A stretch of DNA of 64,000 nt from assembly GCF_036850765.1 (NCBI RefSeq), contig NC_089490.1, positions 126,136,522-126,200,521 on the forward strand, read 5' to 3'. Under the pieces are notes generated by a model that searched no databases, had not been told where the DNA came from, and saw only the letters and a program-made list of their open reading frames with translations. Position 1 is the first letter of the stretch, and the number at the start of each line of letters is the position of its first letter. This stretch comes from Saccopteryx bilineata. Its lineage: Eukaryota; Chordata; Mammalia; Chiroptera; Emballonuridae. The position numbers were made by a program, and so were the translations under genes. Shown here piece after piece: positions 11,082-22,800 of the stretch.

Positions 11082-11755
11082 TAGAGCAGACTGTAGGCCA
11101 GCTGGCCAGACCCAGCCTGCTGCTGACTTTTGCACAGCTTGTGGGCTAAAAATGGTTTCTGTATTTTTTTACACGGTTGAAACAAAATCAAAAAAGAATA
11201 ACATTTCATGACCCATTGAAAACTAAAATTCAAATTTTATTTCACATACATAAAGTTTTATTTGAACACAGACATGCTGTTCGTTTACATGCGGTTATGA
11301 CTCTTATACTGATCAGCAGGCTGGGAGCAAAGACAGAGACCATGACCGTACAGCAGGGGTCCCCAAACTTTTTACACAGGGGGCCAGTTCACTGTCCCTC
11401 AGACAGTTGGAGGGCTGGACTATAAAAAAAAAAACTATGAACAAATCCCTACGCACACTGCTCATATCTTATTTTAAAGTAAAAAACCAAAATGGGAACA
11501 AATACAATATTTAAAATAAAGAACAAGTAAATTTAAATCAACAAACTGACCAGTATTTCAATGGGAACTATGCTCCTCTCACTGACCACCAATGAAAGAG
11601 GTGCCCCTTCTGGAAGTGCGGCGGGGGCCGGATAAATGGCCTCAGGGGGCCGCATGCGGCCCGTGGGCCATAGTTTGGGGACCCCTGCCATACAGCCTAC
11701 AGAAGAGAAGAGTTCTTTATCTGTCCCCTAACAGGAAAAGTTGGCCTACCCCCTA
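11082..11755 (-). mobile_element. Old hAT-type DNA transposon fossil, split by a younger hAT
   Basis: Both sides of the 11354-11687 insertion match one ancient mammalian hAT repeat as I recall it: AAAGTTTTATTTGAACACAG and CAGAGACCATGACCGTACAG on the left, then CAGCCTACAGAAGAGAAGAG and GGAAAAGTTGGCCTACCCC on the right. Removing the younger element plus one target copy rejoins the two halves smoothly. The exact family name and orientation are uncertain. Confidence 0.7.
11354..11687 (+). mobile_element. Non-autonomous hAT element, copy A (334 bp)
   Basis: The terminal inverted repeats are CAGGGGTCCCCAAACT at the left and AGTTTGGGGACCCCTG at the right. The 8-bp target duplication is CCGTACAG (11346-11353) / CCATACAG (11688-11695), 7 of 8 identical. 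The element has no transposase ORF, so it must have been moved in trans. It is very similar to copy B at 13531. Confidence 0.93.
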
Positions 11756-13522
11756 TCTAGAGAATCTACCAAGAAGTGGACCACAGAATGTGGAATAAAC
11801 TTGTCATCACAGTGTTACCTATAACAGAAAAATTGAGAAAAATATAAGTGCTCCCCAAATATATCAGTATTATCAAGTAAATTGTGTCATAGTCATAGCC
11901 ACTCAGTGGGACTTTTCAAAACCATGAAATGAAAGCAGTGACTATCTACTAATATTGAAAAATAAAATGGTTTTGTTAATTAAAGTGGAAAAAAAATCAG
12001 AGCACAAACTGGTATAACTCTATGAATATAGCCTTTAATCATTGAATTACTTTTAAAAGGTTATCCAACAAACATTTATTAGAGGCTAGAATATTATTGA
12101 GTCATATATATGAGAAAAATAAAAACCTAGAAATGATTTATAATGACTGGGTAAAAGTGATAGATTTCGTTGATTTTTTACAACCTCTATTTCTAGTTGT
12201 TTTTCTATAAGATGTTTATGTTATTCACATATTAAAAAATCTTATTAAGAAAGATTGAAAAAAGCATCAGAGTGCACAAAGGGACACTGAACCAGCTCTC
12301 TACAAGACTGCTGCAGCCGCCTGGTGGGCTTGCAGGGGACCCTGGGGACTGCAGCTTGTTCTGCTCCAGCAGTTTCTCAGTCTCTGTCTCCAACGTTACC
12401 ACATTGCTCTTCATAAAAGAAAAGAGCAAGCTTTCATTTAAAATCTTTTCTGCTTTCTAACCCCGCCAACCCAGGGAGCTGGTAGGCGTGAAAGACTTCC
12501 CTTCATTCAAAATACATAATCAAGTTTATTTACCAACAGTTGTGCCATCTGAACAAACTGCCACCCTTTCTTTGCAGAGATTTAAGTAGTATTCTGCGTC
12601 CTCTCAATGACAGCAGAGCCCACCCCTGAGCAAGGTTGAGTGAGAATGTTTCAGAAGTGGAATTAGTTGTGGAGCCTGGATTCTGAGCACTCGTTCCTCT
12701 CCCTCCCCTAGTCAGGAGTATGATCACCAATTCAATTACACTATAGCTTTTAAAATAACAGTATCACCGTTCCTTAACATTGCTTTTTCAATATTTCAAG
12801 ACATAGTAGGATGAAATTAATAACAGGGGCAACATATTTTTAGGATTAAGTGTATGACTGGCACAAAACAATGAAGGCAAAGGCACTAAGAAATTATTTT
12901 GCACAAAAGACATCCATAGAGAGATGAAGAAAAGAAGTTTAAAAAAATGCTGGAATGATCTACCCAACCCCGTGTTCTGAAGCTGTCACGGCAATATTGG
13001 GAAAACCGAGATAGAATAATGGGTAATGGTGGGCACTGATGGCTGCCCACATGAATGAAACAACATTGATGTTATAGACAGTCCTCTTTCCTTACCTCTG
13101 GCTACAGTTCTTGCGCCAGTCAGACACATCTATGTGGGGACTAGGAAACTGAATTAAATCTGATAAGTACTTATGAGTACCAACAATATTGGAGTCAAGA
13201 AATAACTGAAGACCGTGATGCGCTCTAGGTGGCAGAGGGAGGGTAGTGTGGTGGGGGTGGGCATTCGCTACCATCGCTGTGATTCAGATATGAAGAGATG
13301 ACAGTAGCAGAAAAGAGGAACAAGAGGAACATGAGACATACCTCTGAGGAAAAATACATCTGAGTTAGTGATTAATTAGATAGGGGACGTTACATAGAAA
13401 TTTCTCTGAGGGCAGAGTTTGTGCTTTAGACATGCTGAGAGAAATGCAATACCACTAACAAGATTAAAAGATAGAGAAAGCTAGATTTTAAAAAGATTAT
13501 GACCCTAGTTTTGAAAATAATA
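11756..13522. other. Unassigned non-coding sequence
   Basis: I recognise no gene or named repeat. A GC-richer stretch at about 12280-12420 has short ORFs without similarity to any protein I know. Confidence 0.45.
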
Positions 13523-13530
13523 ATTTAAGG

Positions 13531-13860
13531 CAGGGGTCCCCAAACTTTTTTCACAGGGGGCCAGTTCACTGTCCCTCAGACCGTTGAAGGGCCAGACTAT
13601 AAAAAAAACTATGAACAAATCCCTATGCACACTGCACATATCTTATTTTAAAGTAAAAAAACAAAACGGGAACAAATACAATATTTAAAATAAAGAACAA
13701 GTAAATTTAAATCAACAAACTGACCAGTATTTCAATGGGAACTATGCTCCTCTCGCTGACCACCAATGAAAGAGGTGCCCCTTCCGAAGTGCGGCGGGGG
13801 CTGGATAAATGGCCTCAGGGGGCCGCATGTGGCCTGCGGACCGTAGTTTGAGGACCCCTG
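13531..13860 (+). mobile_element. Non-autonomous hAT element, copy B (330 bp)
   Basis: It has the same family, orientation and length class as copy A, and the same termini with one mismatch in the right end (TTTGAGGACCCCTG). It is flanked by a perfect 8-bp TSD ATTTAAGG (13523-13530 and 13861-13868), diagnostic for hAT transposition. Confidence 0.95.
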
Positions 13861-13868
13861 ATTTAAGG

Positions 13869-15899
13869 TAATGATGGGTCATTCAACCTCAACTACCTAG
13901 TTAGCCAATTGAAATTAAGGAATTCGAGGGGAATGCTTGAAAAACATACCTATATTCAGCAAGCATTTCTTAAGTTTTGAAACTCCTAAAGAACTGACTC
14001 TTTCTGTTAACAAATTTACTCTGTTTCAGCCTTTCAAAAACAGTTGGAAGGCTCTCAGTTAATAGGCAAATTAATGTTACCATAAATATTGTCTGAATTT
14101 GGAGTAATGGCAACCACTCATAATGTGGGATATTTATGAAATATATTATTTCATGAGATTTCCTTATATTTTTTAAATCCTTTCCAAAGCACCCATTTGC
14201 CACGAGAGCACTTGAGAATTTTATTAAAGAAATAAAAAAAGGTGTGGCAGGGTGGATATCAAAATAAGATTATCAAAAGGCAATAGTCATTTAAGCCAGA
14301 TTTCACACAGAAAGACTTGTCTAAATTTTTTTAACTTTCAAGACTAAACCATAAGAATTCAAAACATATACTTTCTTCCATAGTGCAGAGAGTACCATCT
14401 TCCCCTTAAAACAGCTGAGGTATTTTGATGGCTGACAAAGAAGAAAGAAATTAGGACATAGAGCCCACCTCTTTTAGTCCACGGGAAGGAAGGCAAGGAG
14501 TTTGAGGTCAGATATCAAACTCACATCCCAATGCCCCATGTGAGGTTGTAAGCTCAGCGAGTAAGGTTTTAGAAACATCTAGATAGGTATATGGAAGGTG
14601 AAGGGCATTTGGACTAACGCTTTACTTTTCTGAGGATATTGCGGGGTGGGCGGTGGGGGAGGGGAGGCTGTGGCTCCTAGCAAAAGCTCCAGCCTTTGGC
14701 TTGGTGCACATCCAAAATGGTGTGAGGGAAATGGCATGGACATGGCAGTATGGATCGAGAGATGCGTAACTGCCTTCTCCTGACCACATATCTGACCGTA
14801 AAGAGGAGTGTGAGGGATCCCAAAGGTCCAGAAAGAGCTCAGAGATCAACAGAGGTTAGAAACAGAGAGGAGAGGCTAAAGGATGTGAAGACAGAGATGA
14901 ATGATGTGAGCCACAAACTCCAGTGGTGGAAATTCAGTTTTCACCTTCAAACGCCATATAGCATCTGTCACATGTCAGTGGCCACCACTCCAAGAAGCAG
15001 CCATCACTCCCTGCATCTCTTCTAAGCTTCTATTAAGTATGCAGTAGCCTGAGGCCTCTTTCCTACACCCAGAAGGAGAGAACTGACTTCTGAATGCCTG
15101 AGCACTTATCTGAGTGCATCCAGACAGGAGATGAGTTATCTGAAAAGATTGCAAATGATTGGACAAGATTAACATCTGCAGATTAAACAACAGAAGATAT
15201 ACCCACTAGTCAATTTCCAACAGTGTGGGATTCATGTGAAAATCTGAAAATCTATAATGAAATGAAGAAACTGCATTTCTTTGTATATCTGAGTATATAC
15301 AATGTGAGTGTATATTCACCACTGCTGCACATTATTAACATTAGTAGTTAAATGAAGATTGACTAGAATAAATTATTCTCAGGGCCACTCCATAAGTCTA
15401 GGATAAAGTTACAAAGCTGCACTAAGAAACTTGTCTTCAAACGTATGGCATTAATTTTAATTGCTCTAAGTAAGAAATATATTACCCCATTAATAGGCCA
15501 TCTTTGTCCAATGACATTAAAAGCAGACTTCAGAGTATGGTGTTGTTTTAAGAGTCTTTGTGTATTTACTAAGATCCAAACAAGTGGATTGATTACCACA
15601 ATTGAAATTCTTAAAGTATCAAAAAATTCTATACAAACATCCCTGAATTGTATGCTTCACCTCTTCTTCTCTAATCATCTATTGTCATTACTCTAATTTT
15701 TCTCTGTGGTCTATGATTTATAAATTTCAAGTAAGCTAGAGGAAATTTGCTTCAATTCTCAGAATCTGATATTTTGTTCGAAATTCATTGAATAAATAAT
15801 TATGAAACAAGTCCCTCTTCCAAGTTATGTATTTTCCCCATTTTAGCCCCACTTACTAGTCATATAGGAGAGATAGAGAGATAGCTTTGTTCATTCAAC
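13869..15899. other. Unassigned non-coding sequence
   Basis: AT-rich sequence. None of the ORFs (all 91 codons or shorter) resembles a known protein, and no named repeat was recognised. Confidence 0.5.
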
Positions 15900-16130
15900 A
15901 ATAGAAGTAATAATAAATGTAAGTGCTCATCATTGTTGAGCTTTACATATAATTGTAATAGAGTTTATCTGAATTGTCACATTTCGTCATCATAGTAAAT
16001 CTACAAGTAGATTTTATTTTGATCCTTATTTTACAGATGAGGACACTGATACATAGGGACATTTTCATATAGCCAGTGAGTGGCAGAGATGGGGTTCAGA
16101 TCCATCCAGCTTGATTTATTAGCTTCTCTT
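15900..16130 (-). mobile_element. MIR SINE fossil
   Basis: The reverse complement of the MIR core is visible: ATTTTACAGATGAGGACACTG, then AGCCAGTGAGTGGCAGAGAT and GGGGTTCAGATCC. It is an ancient mammalian SINE. Confidence 0.85.
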
Positions 16131-16145
16131 AGCAATGTCACTGGA

Positions 16146-16337
16146 TAGTAGATCCTCACTTAACATCATCGATAAGTTCTGTAACTTTAAACAAGTTACG
16201 TATTCAACATATAATGAAACTGATTTTCCTATAGGCTAGTTGATACAAACAAGAATTAAGTTCCTATGGCATCTCATCAATGCTATAATGAAATGATGTT
16301 GAAAAAAAGGATGTTTGTTAGTTGAGAACCTACTGTT
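16146..16337 (+). mobile_element. Short ancient DNA-transposon fossil with inverted ends
   Basis: The left end ATAGTAGATCCTCACTTAAC and the right end GTTAGTTGAGAACCTACTGT are imperfect inverted repeats of about 20 bp around a 150-bp AT-rich core that includes CTATAGGCTAGTTGATA. It is a MITE-like relic whose superfamily I cannot fix from the sequence alone. Confidence 0.6.
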
Positions 16338-16424
16338 ATCTAGTTTGGTTGCCCTGCTTCTCTAGCAGAGCACCGTAGATCACACGGTTGTTCCTGAGTT
16401 GTTGTGGAACATTTCTAGACTCCA

Positions 16425-16530
16425 TTTATTTATTTATTTGTTTATTCCACATTTCTTGAGTATTTCCTAGGTATATAACATTGTAGTAGGCACTAGGTGT
16501 GTGCTGAAACACAGATAAGTTTAATAGCCT
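16425..16530 (-). mobile_element. L2 fragment
   Basis: ATTTATTTGTTTATTCCACA, TTGAGTATTTCCTAGGTATA and GTAGTAGGCACTAGGTG match the reverse complement of the L2 3' terminus. Divergent. Confidence 0.6.
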
Positions 16531-17015
16531 GGTACAGGAGAAGGATTTGTCAATGACTATCATACAAACAATAAAATTAGAACTAATTCGAGGTTTAAGA
16601 AATGAACTGTGAAAATGACATTGAAGATGATTGAATTCTTCCCAGGGAGACTATGGAAAACTTCCTGAAGGAGTGGAATCCTAAGTATAGTCTGGAGACA
16701 CTGGGGGTCCCTGAGACCTTTTCAAGAGGTTTACAAAGTCAAAACTGTTGTCTTAATTATACTATTGTTTGCCCTATTTCTGTGCACAGTAGAATCTTCC
16801 CAGAGACTACCTGATATATGCTATCACAGCACCACAAATAATGAAGCACTTAGGAGAATCCAGTTGCCTTCCTTCAATGCAGAGACTTACAAATATTTTA
16901 AATAAAGCCCTTGTTTTTACCATTTTTAGAAATTATAGTTTTTTAAAAAATATTTTATGAGTTTTTAATTTTTTTAAATGGATTAATAAATATTTTTAAA
17001 GATCTCCGTTTTCAC

Positions 17016-17386
17016 TTTTTTTTTGTCTTTTTTCCGAAGTTAGAAGTGGGGAGGCAGTCAGACAAGTCTCCCACATGTGCCTGATCAGGATCCACCCAGC
17101 ATGCCCCCCAGGGGGCAATGCTCTGCCCATCTGGGCCATTGCTCCATTGCGGCCGGAGACATTCCAGCACCTGAGGCGGAGGCCATGAAGCTGTCCTCAG
17201 CACCAGGGCCAACTTTGCTCCAATGGAACCTCAGCTGCGGGAGGGGAAGAGAGAGATAGAGAGGAAGGAGAGGGGGAAGGGTGGAGAAGCAGATGGACGT
17301 TTCTCCTGTGTGCCCTGACTGGGAATTGAACCTGGGACTTCCACACGCTGGCCGATGCTCTACTGCTGAGCCAACCGGCCGAGGCC
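17016..17386 (-). mobile_element. Long bat tRNA-SINE, copy 2
   Basis: In minus orientation the poly-T (tail) is on the left and the tRNA head on the right, ending GAGCCAACCGGCCGAGGCC. It is more diverged than the other copies, e.g. the head reads GGAATTGAACCTGGGACTT. The flanks TTTTCAC and TTTTCAT suggest a short imperfect TSD. Confidence 0.88.
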
Positions 17387-17514
17387 AATTTTCATTTTTA
17401 ATATAGTTCATATCAATAGATATGACCCACATAAACAAAACATCTTTGGACTGCTTAATGATTTTTTAAGTACATAAAGGAATGCTGAACCCAAACTTTT
17501 GAGAACTGCTAGAA

Positions 17515-17700
17515 CATAGGAAGGAATATTGGAGTTGGCATCAGAAGACTGCAGTTCAGACTTTACTTCTGCCACTCATCACCTCTATGCATGGGGAAAT
17601 CCTCCAAATGCACCAAGTCTTGGCTTCTCACTCATACATGAGGATAGCAGTGCCTACAGATCAAATGAGATAAAGTGCGTGAAATTGTCCAATTGTGACA
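17515..17700 (+). mobile_element. MIR SINE fossil (weak)
   Basis: TTGGAGTTGGCATCAGAAGA, CTTCTGCCACTCATCACCTC and GAGGATAGCAGTGCCTACAG follow MIR order at low identity. Confidence 0.5.
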
Positions 17701-19461
17701 GTCTCCTAATATTTGATGGTATGCTTACTTCAGTGTGAAGCATATTAATTCAATGTTTGTATGTTGATTGGATCATCAATGAACAGCATTTGCATTGCTC
17801 TGACTTTGTAAATCTTGTTCACTGCATGTGTTCTACAAACCAGGTGAGATCTTTGTGCCACTTGAAGGAGGTTTCTGGCCTGAAAGGCAAATGTATTTTC
17901 AGCATATCCTCAAACATATCTTGCTTTTTAATGATTATATTGCAAGGAATCTACTTTCTTTACAAAGAGCTCTCTCTCTCATTCTCTCTCTGAGTCATCT
18001 GACCTCTTGTTCCAGTCTGCTATTCCGATAGCTCCAATTCTTATGTTATGGATGCAATATTTTCATTGATAGCCCTGAGGACACTGACTAAAATTTTTAG
18101 CTACTTCTCTTCTGTTTCCCAGATTCTCCCTGTTCCTTTTGAGGGCTGTTCATTTGCATCCTTCTGTTCTCTGCTGTTGATTTTACTTATACATTCTGTG
18201 ATCCTTGGTTGCCTGTTTCATACTTAGACAAGGGATAAGATATAATAACTGGCAGGCTTTTGATGACGTCCAACTTCCAGAATTGGGGAAACTTTGCTCT
18301 GGGACACAGTCTGCCATTCTAGGAAACTCAGTTTGTTTCATTTCTTTTGAAAAGAGTGCAGGGATAAATTTCAGGGTGGAATGTAGGGGTGATATTCTAC
18401 ATTGGAGAGCAGAGGTGGATATACAAATGACAGCTGCTACTGTTCTCTAAAGAGATCTCCAGTTTTCAGGTCCACCTCTGAACTCTGCCCTCTGGACCTG
18501 CAGACGCAGAGCCCCGAGCCTACCTACAGCTCTTCTTGGAATCCTGACTCACAACCCTTCTTCTTGGAGATAACTAGGACTACTCTGTAAACATACTCCC
18601 TTCCTCTTCCCAATGTCCAGATATTTGTTGATGTTTTTCATATGCTGACAACTCCTTCCCTTTCTCTTTTCTCTTATAGGCTTCTTCTTCTTCTTCTTCT
18701 TTATTTTCTTAACTTCTTTATGGCCAATTTCATAGTGTCTTGGGAAGAACAGGCAGACACATATGCTGGAACATTATCTTATATCAGAAGCCCATGGTAT
18801 TTCTCTTAGAAAGCTCTTTTAAGGATTGATGGACTGGCCAATTATATCTTCAAATGTTAGGTTTCAAGAAATTTAGAAGCCAAATCCCAGTAAATTAAAC
18901 TATATTGCCCTGATCATTTTTCTTATTTCTTTTCATTCTTATGTTGACTCTGGCTCGTGTATGTGGATGATTAAACTTATTTTGTGTCTTCAAGGATAAA
19001 TAAAGAAATGAAAAATTTACTGAATACCATAAAACTAGTAGACAAGGAAAGATTTACTTGCAGCCATCTCAAAAAACCTCAAGTGAAATCTGTGATACAT
19101 GTGATTTCTGTAGTAAGTTAATACATTTCTGTTAGTGGAATATCATTGGACATGGCAGAGCTCTCATGGTTAAAGCATCCTTGGGAGGAAATGACGAAGG
19201 TTTCATTGGTCACCAAGAAGATAATACACCTTGTTTACAACCTAGTAAAGATAAGTGAAAATAAATCAGGAAACTTTCTTGCGGTAGCCAGGAAAAATAT
19301 GAGACATTATTTGAAGGTCGAACTCACACTTTTAGGGCATTCTCACTAATTTACTCTACATACCTGATCTTTGGATACTATCTTGTAAAATACTGATTGT
19401 TCTTCAGGCTCCACTTAAACTGCAATACTGGTCACATGGATCTATTTTTTTCTTTTATTTT
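17701..19461. other. Unassigned non-coding sequence
   Basis: No gene recognised. It contains a CT-rich patch (about 17968-17995) and a (TTC)n run (about 18680-18702). ORFs of 60-81 codons show no family signature. Confidence 0.5.
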
Positions 19462-20014
19462 TAACAGCTTTATTGAGGTATGATTGACATATAATAAGTT
19501 GCCCATATTTAAAGTGTACAATTTAGTAAGTTTTGACATATGTAAACACCCATGAAATCATCACCGCAATCAAAATAATGAACAAATCCATCACTCTCCA
19601 AAAATTTCTCCTGTCTCTTTGCAGTCCATCTCTCCTGCCCCTCCTAGCTCTGCTGCCATCTCCAGGAAACCACTGACCTGTTTTCTGTCACGATAGGTTA
19701 GTTTGCATTTTTTTATGGGAATTCATAGTACTGTATGTACTTTTTCTGTCTATTTTCTCATACAATAACTATTTTGCAGTTGTGCCCTGTGCTTGTTTTC
19801 CACTTTGGGACTATGACAAATCATGTTGCCATGAACATTTGTGTATGGACATAGTTTTCATTTCTCCTGGGCTGGGTCATATGGTAGGTGAATATTTAAC
19901 TTTTTAAGAAACTTGTACTATGTTACATGCTTAACAACAGTGTATGAGAGTTCCAGTTTCTCCACATTCTTGTCATCCCTTGAAAAGCTCAGTCTTTTTA
20001 ATTTTAGCCATCTT

Positions 20015-20393
20015 TTTTTTTTTTTTTTTTTTTCCTGAAGCTGGAAATGGGGAGAGACAGTCAGACAGACTCCCGCATGCGCCCGACCGGGATCCACCTG
20101 GCACGCCCACCAGGGGGCGATGCTCTGCCCCTCCGGGGCGTTGCTCTGCCATGACTAGAGCCACTCTAGCGCCTGGGGCAGAGGCCAAGGAGCCATCCCC
20201 AGCGCCCGGGCCATCTTTGCTCCAATGGAGCCTTGGCTGCGGGAGAGGAAGAGAGAGACAGAGAGGAAGGAGGGGTGGTGGGGTGGAGAAGCAAATGGGC
20301 GCTTCTCCTATGTGCCCTGGCCGGGAATCGAACCCGGGTCCCCCGCACGCCAGGCCAACGCTCTACCCTGAGCCAACCGGCCAGGGCCTAATC
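20015..20393 (-). mobile_element. Long bat tRNA-SINE, copy 3
   Basis: Full length, poly-T to tRNA head. Its TSD is TTAGCCATCTT (20004-20014 and 20394-20404), perfect over 11 bp. It belongs to the subgroup with GCCCCTCCGGGGCGTTGCTC in the body. Confidence 0.93.
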
Positions 20394-20445
20394 TTAGCCA
20401 TCTTAATGGGTGTGCAGTGATACTTCTTGTGGGTTTTTATTTTAC

Positions 20446-20559
20446 TTTAGAAATTAAATTTAATGGGATGACATTGATCAATAAGAGTACATAGGTTTCA
20501 GGCATACATTTCTATAGCATTTGAACTGTTGATTGTGTTGTGTGCCCATCACCCAAAAT
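20446..20559 (-). mobile_element. Younger bat L1 3'-tail fragment
   Basis: AATTTAATGGGATGACATTG and CATTTGAACTGTTGATTGTG resemble the bat L1 3' tail (compare AATGGGGTGACATCAATAAA at 40349). It is a 5'-truncated insertion inside the older L1. Confidence 0.75.
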
Positions 20560-20572
20560 ATCTTGTAGTTTT

Positions 20573-20940
20573 GTTTTTTTCTCTATTTTTCTGAAGTGAG
20601 AAGCAGGGATGCAGACAGACTCCTGCATGTGCCTGACTGGGGTCCACTGGCAAGCCCACCAGGGGGCGATGCTCTGCTCATCTGGGCCGTTGCTCTGTTG
20701 CAACCACAGCCATTCTAGTGCCTGAGGTGGAGGCCATGGAGCCATCCTCAGCACCCAGGAACTTTGCTCCAGTGAAGCCTTGGCTGTGGGAGAAGAAGAA
20801 AGAGGTAGAGAGAAAGGAGAGAGGTAAGGGTGGAGAAGCAGGTGGGTGCTTCTCCTGTGTTTCCTGGCTGGGAATCAAACCCAGGACTTCCACACACAGG
20901 GCCGACACTCTACTGCTGAGCCAACTGGCCAGGGCCTAAC
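20573..20940 (-). mobile_element. Long bat tRNA-SINE, copy 4
   Basis: Diverged full-length copy. The putative TSD is ATCTTGTAGTTTT (20560-20572) / ATCTTGAAGTTTT (20941-20953), 12 of 13 identical. The head reads GGGAATCAAACCCAGGACTT, so the pol III B box is damaged. Confidence 0.9.
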
Positions 20941-21235
20941 ATCTTGAAGTTTTAATTTGCATTTCCCTAATGACTAGTGATATTGTATACCTTTTCAGGT
21001 GCTTATTTGTTATACATATATCTTCTTTTGTGTCTATCTAAATTTTTTACCTATTTTTGTTGGGTTATTTGTTTTTTATTATTGAATTTAAGAGCCTTTT
21101 ATATATTCTGAGAATAAGATTTGTATCAGTAGGTAAGTTGCAACTGTTTTCTCCCTGTGTATGGCTCATCTTTTTATTCTCTTACCATCTAAGTAGTTTT
21201 AATTTTTCTTTGGGGGGGAGGTATTTTAACACAAC

Positions 21236-21906
21236 AGTGATGATCATATTGATTAGTAGCATATCTAGTTTGGTTGTCTTAGCTATACAGAAGGCTGAGG
21301 TGAGGCTTCAACATTTCAAACTTATATGTCAGTGAGGCACTGTACTTGAACTGTTAGTTACTATAAGGAATACAGTTCTATATAATTCACAGATATTCTT
21401 ACTTAAATCTGAAAATTATAAGAGCTGTAGCTTTCATAGATTTTTTTAAGTGAATTATATTCTTAGTATAAAAATGTACTTTAAATTTCTTAAATTGTAA
21501 AAATTATTTCAGGTGTAGAAATTCTTTTACACCTTTCTCCCTCTCTTCATCTGGATATTCTAACCTGCAGTGTTTTAATGAAATAAGTTATTTAGTCTCT
21601 GTTTCAACCTTTTTTATAGGTAAAAAGAGTCATAATCATTACATTGGCCCTAGAATCATTGGGTTATATGAATCACATTCAATAATAAATAAAAGAAAAA
21701 CTATGAATGATAGCACTTTACCTTTATAAAAATTCTTATAGTGGTGTCAAAGTTCTGATAAACTTAATCCTAGAATTAAGAAAAATTCTTGATAAGGATG
21801 TTCAGGCAATATATTTGAAAGTCAGCATCCTAGTCTCGGTTATGCCCCCTTCTGCACAACAAACTGGGAAGCTGAGTATCAGCAACTCTACTCAATAACT
21901 TTCATA
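21236..21906. other. Unassigned AT-rich sequence
   Basis: No gene or named repeat recognised. Confidence 0.5.
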
Positions 21907-21918
21907 CCAAAAATTCTT

Positions 21919-22350
21919 TTTTTTTTTTATTTTTATTTATTTATTTTTTTTTTTTTTTTCATTTTTTCATTTTTCTGAAGCTGGAAACGGGGAGAGACAG
22001 TCAGACAGACTCCCACATGCGCCCGACCGGGATCCACCCGGCACGCCCACCAGGGGCGACGCTCTGCCCACCAGGGGGCGATGCTCTGCCCATCCTGGGC
22101 GTCGCCATATTGCGACCAGAGCCACTCTAGCGCCTGAGGCAGAGGCCACAGAGCCATCCCCAGCGCCCGGGCCATCTCTGCTCCAATGGAGCCTTGGCTG
22201 CGGGAGGGGAAGAGAGAGACAGAGAGGAAAGCGCGGGGGAGGGGTGGAGAAGCAAATGGGCGCTTCTCCTGTGTGCCCTGGCCGGGAATCGAACCCGGGT
22301 CCTCCGCACGCTAGGCCGACGCTCTACCGCTGAGCCAACCGGCCAGGGCC
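21919..22350 (-). mobile_element. Long bat tRNA-SINE, copy 5 (GCGCGG subgroup)
   Basis: Full length with a long A/T tail and a perfect 12-bp TSD CCAAAAATTCTT (21907-21918 and 22351-22362). The body has three copies of the GGGCGAYGCTCTGCCC unit and carries the linked variants CCATATTGCGACC and GGAAAGCGCGG, shared with copies 9 and 11. Confidence 0.95.
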
Positions 22351-22559
22351 CCAAAAATTCTTATCACTTCTATTCTTATATCCACAGGTGCTTGTGTATA
22401 TTAAATGTAGATATTCCTCCCAATAGTTGAAGTTGCATGATCTAGATCCTCATTGGAAGTGTTACTTTATCTTCTATCATGGAAACCCCATCTCCCCTAG
22501 TTGCTTTAAGTCAGAATATTGGCTACTATTTTCTTTCTGTCCTCATCCACAATTCCACT

Positions 22560-22800
22560 GCCTGGTTCAAGCCACCATCTCTTAGCCGGATTCCTACATT
22601 AGCCCCACTCCTGCATTCCTGATGTCCCTGCCACCATTCTTTCCCTCCTACAGTGCATAATTCACATGGCAGTCAGGTGATATTTGCAGAATATAAATCT
22701 AAACACATACTTTCCTGCTATAGTCTTGGCCATAATTTCTGATTTACTTTAAAACTAAAACCCCAACTTTCAGTGTGACTTTGCAAGGCTCTTCATATAA
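22560..22800 (+). mobile_element. L2 fragment
   Basis: CTGGTTCAAGCCACCATCTC, GCCACCATTCTTTCCCTCC and AAACTAAAACCCCAACTTTC with GCAAGGCTCTTCATA follow the L2 consensus order. Confidence 0.65.

Larger units (their letters stand above)
19462..21235 (-). mobile_element. Old L1 3'-end fragment, interrupted by later insertions
   Basis: Read on the plus strand it gives the reverse complement of an old mammalian L1 tail: AACAGCTTTATTGAGGTATG, then the 3' end of ORF2 (TTAATTTGCATTTCCCTAATG; TTATTGAATTTAAGAGCC). It is interrupted at 20015-20393 by a SINE and at about 20441-20940 by a younger L1 tail plus another SINE. Confidence 0.8.

Noticed and set aside
19944..20420. 158-codon ORF
   Set aside because: SINE-derived reading frame, not a gene.
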